Shown: piece by piece, positions 62,112-64,000 of the stretch | Numbering within the stretch: the first letter of the stretch is position 1 | How the letters are laid out: each line of letters opens with the position of its first letter | NCBI GenBank assembly: GCA_017942165.1 | Contig: JAGKSB010000010.1 | Location: forward strand, 61,694-125,693 | Direction: 5' to 3' | DNA from: Rhinopithecimicrobium faecis | GTDB lineage: Bacteria; Bacteroidota; Bacteroidia; Sphingobacteriales; Sphingobacteriaceae | Length of the DNA: 64,000 nucleotides | The notes under the pieces: generated by a model | Databases searched by the model: none | Told to the model about the DNA's origin: nothing | Seen by the model: only the letters and a program-made list of their open reading frames with translations | Program-made: the position numbers and the translations under genes

Positions 62112-62495
62112 ATGAAGAAAATTATAACATTTGCAATTATACTTTCCCTCTTTGCCTCTTGTGGTGGCGATATGAACCATTCCTCAAAAAATGAAAACAT
62201 AGCCTTAGAGGAACAACTAGCAATATTAGATGGTGACAATACTCCTGATCCCAATGACATAAAAGTCATTAGGATTAAAACTCTTTTAGGAGACTTGTCT
62301 GAATTATATTCGGAACCACAGGACTCTATTGCCGAATGGACTAGTAAAGCCCAAGGAGTACTTCATGAAAAAGGGATTCTAGAGACAAATTTAAATATTC
62401 TTGAAGAAATGAATAAGTCGGGTAAAATTGAAAACACCCCTTATAGAGATGCTATAACTCTCTATGCATTAATACGTTCAAGCGGATTAAAATAA
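62112..62495 (+). CDS. Small lipoprotein of unknown function
   Basis: 127 residues: signal peptide IITFAIILSLFASCGG with lipobox FASC (Cys about 17), then an acidic, mostly helical mature part (EEQLAILDGDNTPDPND, LLGDLSELYSEPQDSIAEW). No domain recognised. It lies in the accessory region after the tRNA, between non-coding DNA and a convergent RadC-like gene. Confidence 0.65.
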   Translation: MKKIITFAIILSLFASCGGDMNHSSKNENIALEEQLAILDGDNTPDPNDIKVIRIKTLLGDLSELYSEPQDSIAEWTSKAQGVLHEKGILETNLNILEEMNKSGKIENTPYRDAITLYALIRSSGLK

Positions 62496-62616
62496 TTTTT
62501 TATTTCAAAAGGTGTAATCACCCTCACAGAAACCCACAAAGGTTTCAAGTGAGTGGTGATGGTTACATGTGAGACACCAAAATTATTGAGGGGTATAAGA
62601 ATTGAATATTCATGTA

Positions 62617-63069
62617 TCAAAAATCTCCTTCGTCTCTAAAGCTGTAGTACCCATTAACGCCTATTATCAAATGGTCAGCCACCTGTATATCTAGAACCTT
62701 ACCAGCCTCAATAGCTTTCTTGGTAATAGCACGGTCATGAGAACTGGGTATTAGTTTACCTGATGGGTGATTATGGCATAAGATAATTTTGGATGCACAG
62801 CATTTAAGAGCAATAGAAAATATAGTTTTCATATCCACACTTACGGAAGCTCTCCCTCCCATTGCAATATCTGATATGCCAAGCACATGATTTGCATTAT
62901 TGAGATAGATAACCTTGAACTCTTCTAAAAATTGCATCAATCCTTCATCCCAGAACTCTTTTAATATTGCATGAGCCATAGATGAGTCGGAAATTGTAGG
63001 ACATTCAGAAACCTTAAAATTAGGTTTAAATTGGACGGTGATTTCCGCCACATTTGATAGATTTTTCAT
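62617..63069 (-). CDS. RadC-like JAB/MPN domain protein
   Basis: 150 residues from MKNLSNVAEITVQFKP; two upstream in-frame Met codons are less convincing. The JAMM zinc motif is complete: the upstream Glu in LEEFKVIYLN and HNHPSGKLIPSSHD (HxHx7Sx2D). The N-terminal helix-hairpin-helix domain of chromosomal RadC is absent; this short form is typical of Bacteroidota mobile elements. Function is unproven. Confidence 0.85.
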   Translation of the reverse strand: MKNLSNVAEITVQFKPNFKVSECPTISDSSMAHAILKEFWDEGLMQFLEEFKVIYLNNANHVLGISDIAMGGRASVSVDMKTIFSIALKCCASKIILCHNHPSGKLIPSSHDRAITKKAIEAGKVLDIQVADHLIIGVNGYYSFRDEGDF

Positions 63070-63149
63070 ATTGTGTTGTAAATTAAAATGCATAAAAAAG
63101 CCCCTCCGATGTGGAGAGGCTAACATTGAGGTAGATTTAAAAATGATTA

Positions 63150-63602
63150 CTATATAACGCCCGCAATCACATCATAGTAAGACCTTATGTAAAGAGTTGT
63201 AAATTCTTCCAGATTGGGATTTTCAGAAACACTTTTATATTGATTAAGTGAATCCATGGTTCCCCAGTGGAACACACCGTTAAATGTTGGGTCACTATGA
63301 AAAACGACTGTGTTATCATTATTTATGACCTGATTAATTTCACAGTTATCATTAACACCATAGGAACGCAAGTAAGAAATGATTTGTTTTTTCATATGTT
63401 CAAACTCTTTTTTAGGAATATCTGCTCCAATGTCTGGAAAAAAATCATCTAGAGTGCAGTGTGCGGACTTAGTATTTTTTTTACGATAAAAATAAAGTAG
63501 AGGGACAATAATAATGACAAGCATTATAGTAATAATGACTCCCCATGAGAGAAACTCTATTAGTTTAATAATTCCTAGAGTAATAGCAAATACTAATATT
63601 AG
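63150..63602 (-). pseudogene. Membrane-anchored protein gene truncated by an IS256-family insertion
   Basis: The longest Met-started part is 63150-63524 (124 residues, MLVIIIVPLLYFYRKKN then a soluble domain). The same frame stays open upstream through 63602 and codes for further hydrophobic residues (LVFAITLGIIKLIEFLSWG, then VIITIM), where it meets the IS end. So the native start, and probably part of the membrane region, has been lost or lies beyond the IS. The soluble domain (FHSDPTFNGVFHWGTMDSL) is not recognised. It could still be translated from the internal Met. Confidence 0.6.
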
Positions 63603-64000
63603 GTAGCGTCCCGCTAACTGTGTAAGTTGAAAAGTTATTCTGAAAAATTATGAGCCCTGAAAGCTCAAATAATTTTTTGGAAATAACTTTTTATTAATTT
63701 TAAACGTTACATAGTTATGATGGACAAAGAAGAATTATTGAACAACAAGGATTTTTATAAATCCTTCAAAAGTGGAGAAGATTTAACGTCATTCTTCAAG
63801 GAACTGAATAAAAAAGCAGTTGAGCATATGTTAGATGCTGAGTTAGACAGCCATCTGGACAATGAAAAACATAAAAAAACGTTAAGCGGAAATTACCGTA
63901 ATGGACACGGAATCAAGAAAATAAAATCCTCTTTTGGAGCATCTGAGATCAAAGTTCCTAGAGACCGTGAAGGCAGTTTTGAGCCAGCTTTAGTTCCTAA
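63603..64000 (+). mobile_element. IS256-family insertion sequence, left end (runs off the window)
   Basis: The left boundary is estimated at about 63603, where host-like sequence gives way to GGTAGCGTCCCGCTAACTGT, a probable terminal repeat. An internal hairpin (ATTATGAGC...GCTCAAATAAT) lies between the end and the transposase start. The right end and target duplication are outside the window. Confidence 0.8.
63717..64000 (+). CDS. IS256-family transposase, N-terminal part (3' truncated by window)
   Basis: About 94 residues are visible, starting MMDKEELLNNKDFYKSF. The IS256/MULE family N-terminal features are present: KELNKKAVEHMLDAELDSHL, GNYRNGHGIKKIKSSFG and VPRDREGSFEPALVPK (the RNG...K...VPRDRxGxFEP block). 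The DDE catalytic domain would follow beyond the window. Start could be either of the two adjacent ATG codons (63717 or 63720). Confidence 0.93.
   Translation, partial: MMDKEELLNNKDFYKSFKSGEDLTSFFKELNKKAVEHMLDAELDSHLDNEKHKKTLSGNYRNGHGIKKIKSSFGASEIKVPRDREGSFEPALVP

Overview
This looks like a chromosomal segment of a low-GC member of the Bacteroidota, most probably family Sphingobacteriaceae. The evidence is a SusC/SusD pair, promoters matching the Bacteroidota pattern TTTG-N19/20-TAnnTTTG, few Shine-Dalgarno sites, a DUF3098 gene between ftsX and uppP, a DnaE with a fused proofreading domain, and SusC-, DPP IV- and M14-type secreted proteins. Most of the window is core genome. The last 3 kb, downstream of a tRNA gene, is accessory DNA.

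Layout. 1-6.5 kb: the 3' end of a TonB-dependent receptor, holA, a small PD-(D/E)XK nuclease-like gene, clpPX, AMP nucleosidase and cystathionine beta-synthase. 6.6-13.5 kb, mostly minus strand: divIC, eno, carA with a long structured leader, a YwbE-like gene, rseP, dxr and a membrane protein. 13.7-23.6 kb: a peptide-acquisition locus (M14 carboxypeptidase, SusD, SusC, then a DPP IV peptidase). A 36-residue leader peptide ending Met-Arg-Met-Arg-Met-Cys-Cys sits behind a consensus promoter upstream of susC. 23.8-32.1 kb: leuS, then ftsX-DUF3098-uppP-truB-ribF, and a DUF3472 lipoprotein. 32.2-46.0 kb: an acyltransferase, purF, amtB, trxA, dnaE, an OmpA-type lipoprotein, a glucoamylase-like protein and accA.

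46.1-53.6 kb: a seven-gene operon for non-phosphorylating L-fucose breakdown, with a divergent AraC regulator. It runs permease, mutarotase, UxaA-family dehydratase, 2-keto-3-deoxy-sugar-acid dehydrogenase, FAH-family hydrolase, lactonase and sugar dehydrogenase. 53.6-61.1 kb: a quinone oxidoreductase/outer-membrane protein pair, ferritin, a small Cys-containing protein, and rpsU-xerC-hpf. rpsU and hpf carry strong Shine-Dalgarno sites. 61.1-64 kb: tRNA-CAT, a non-coding stretch with GC-rich nested hairpins, a small lipoprotein, a RadC-like protein, and a membrane-protein gene cut by an IS256-family element that runs off the window.

The strongest candidates for something undescribed are the Met/Cys-ending leader peptide upstream of susC, the leader/terminator arrangement in front of carA, the UxaA-type dehydratase and the YxxxN dehydrogenase of the fucose operon, and the structured region beside the tRNA. 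Protein families were assigned by reading motifs only; no database search was run.
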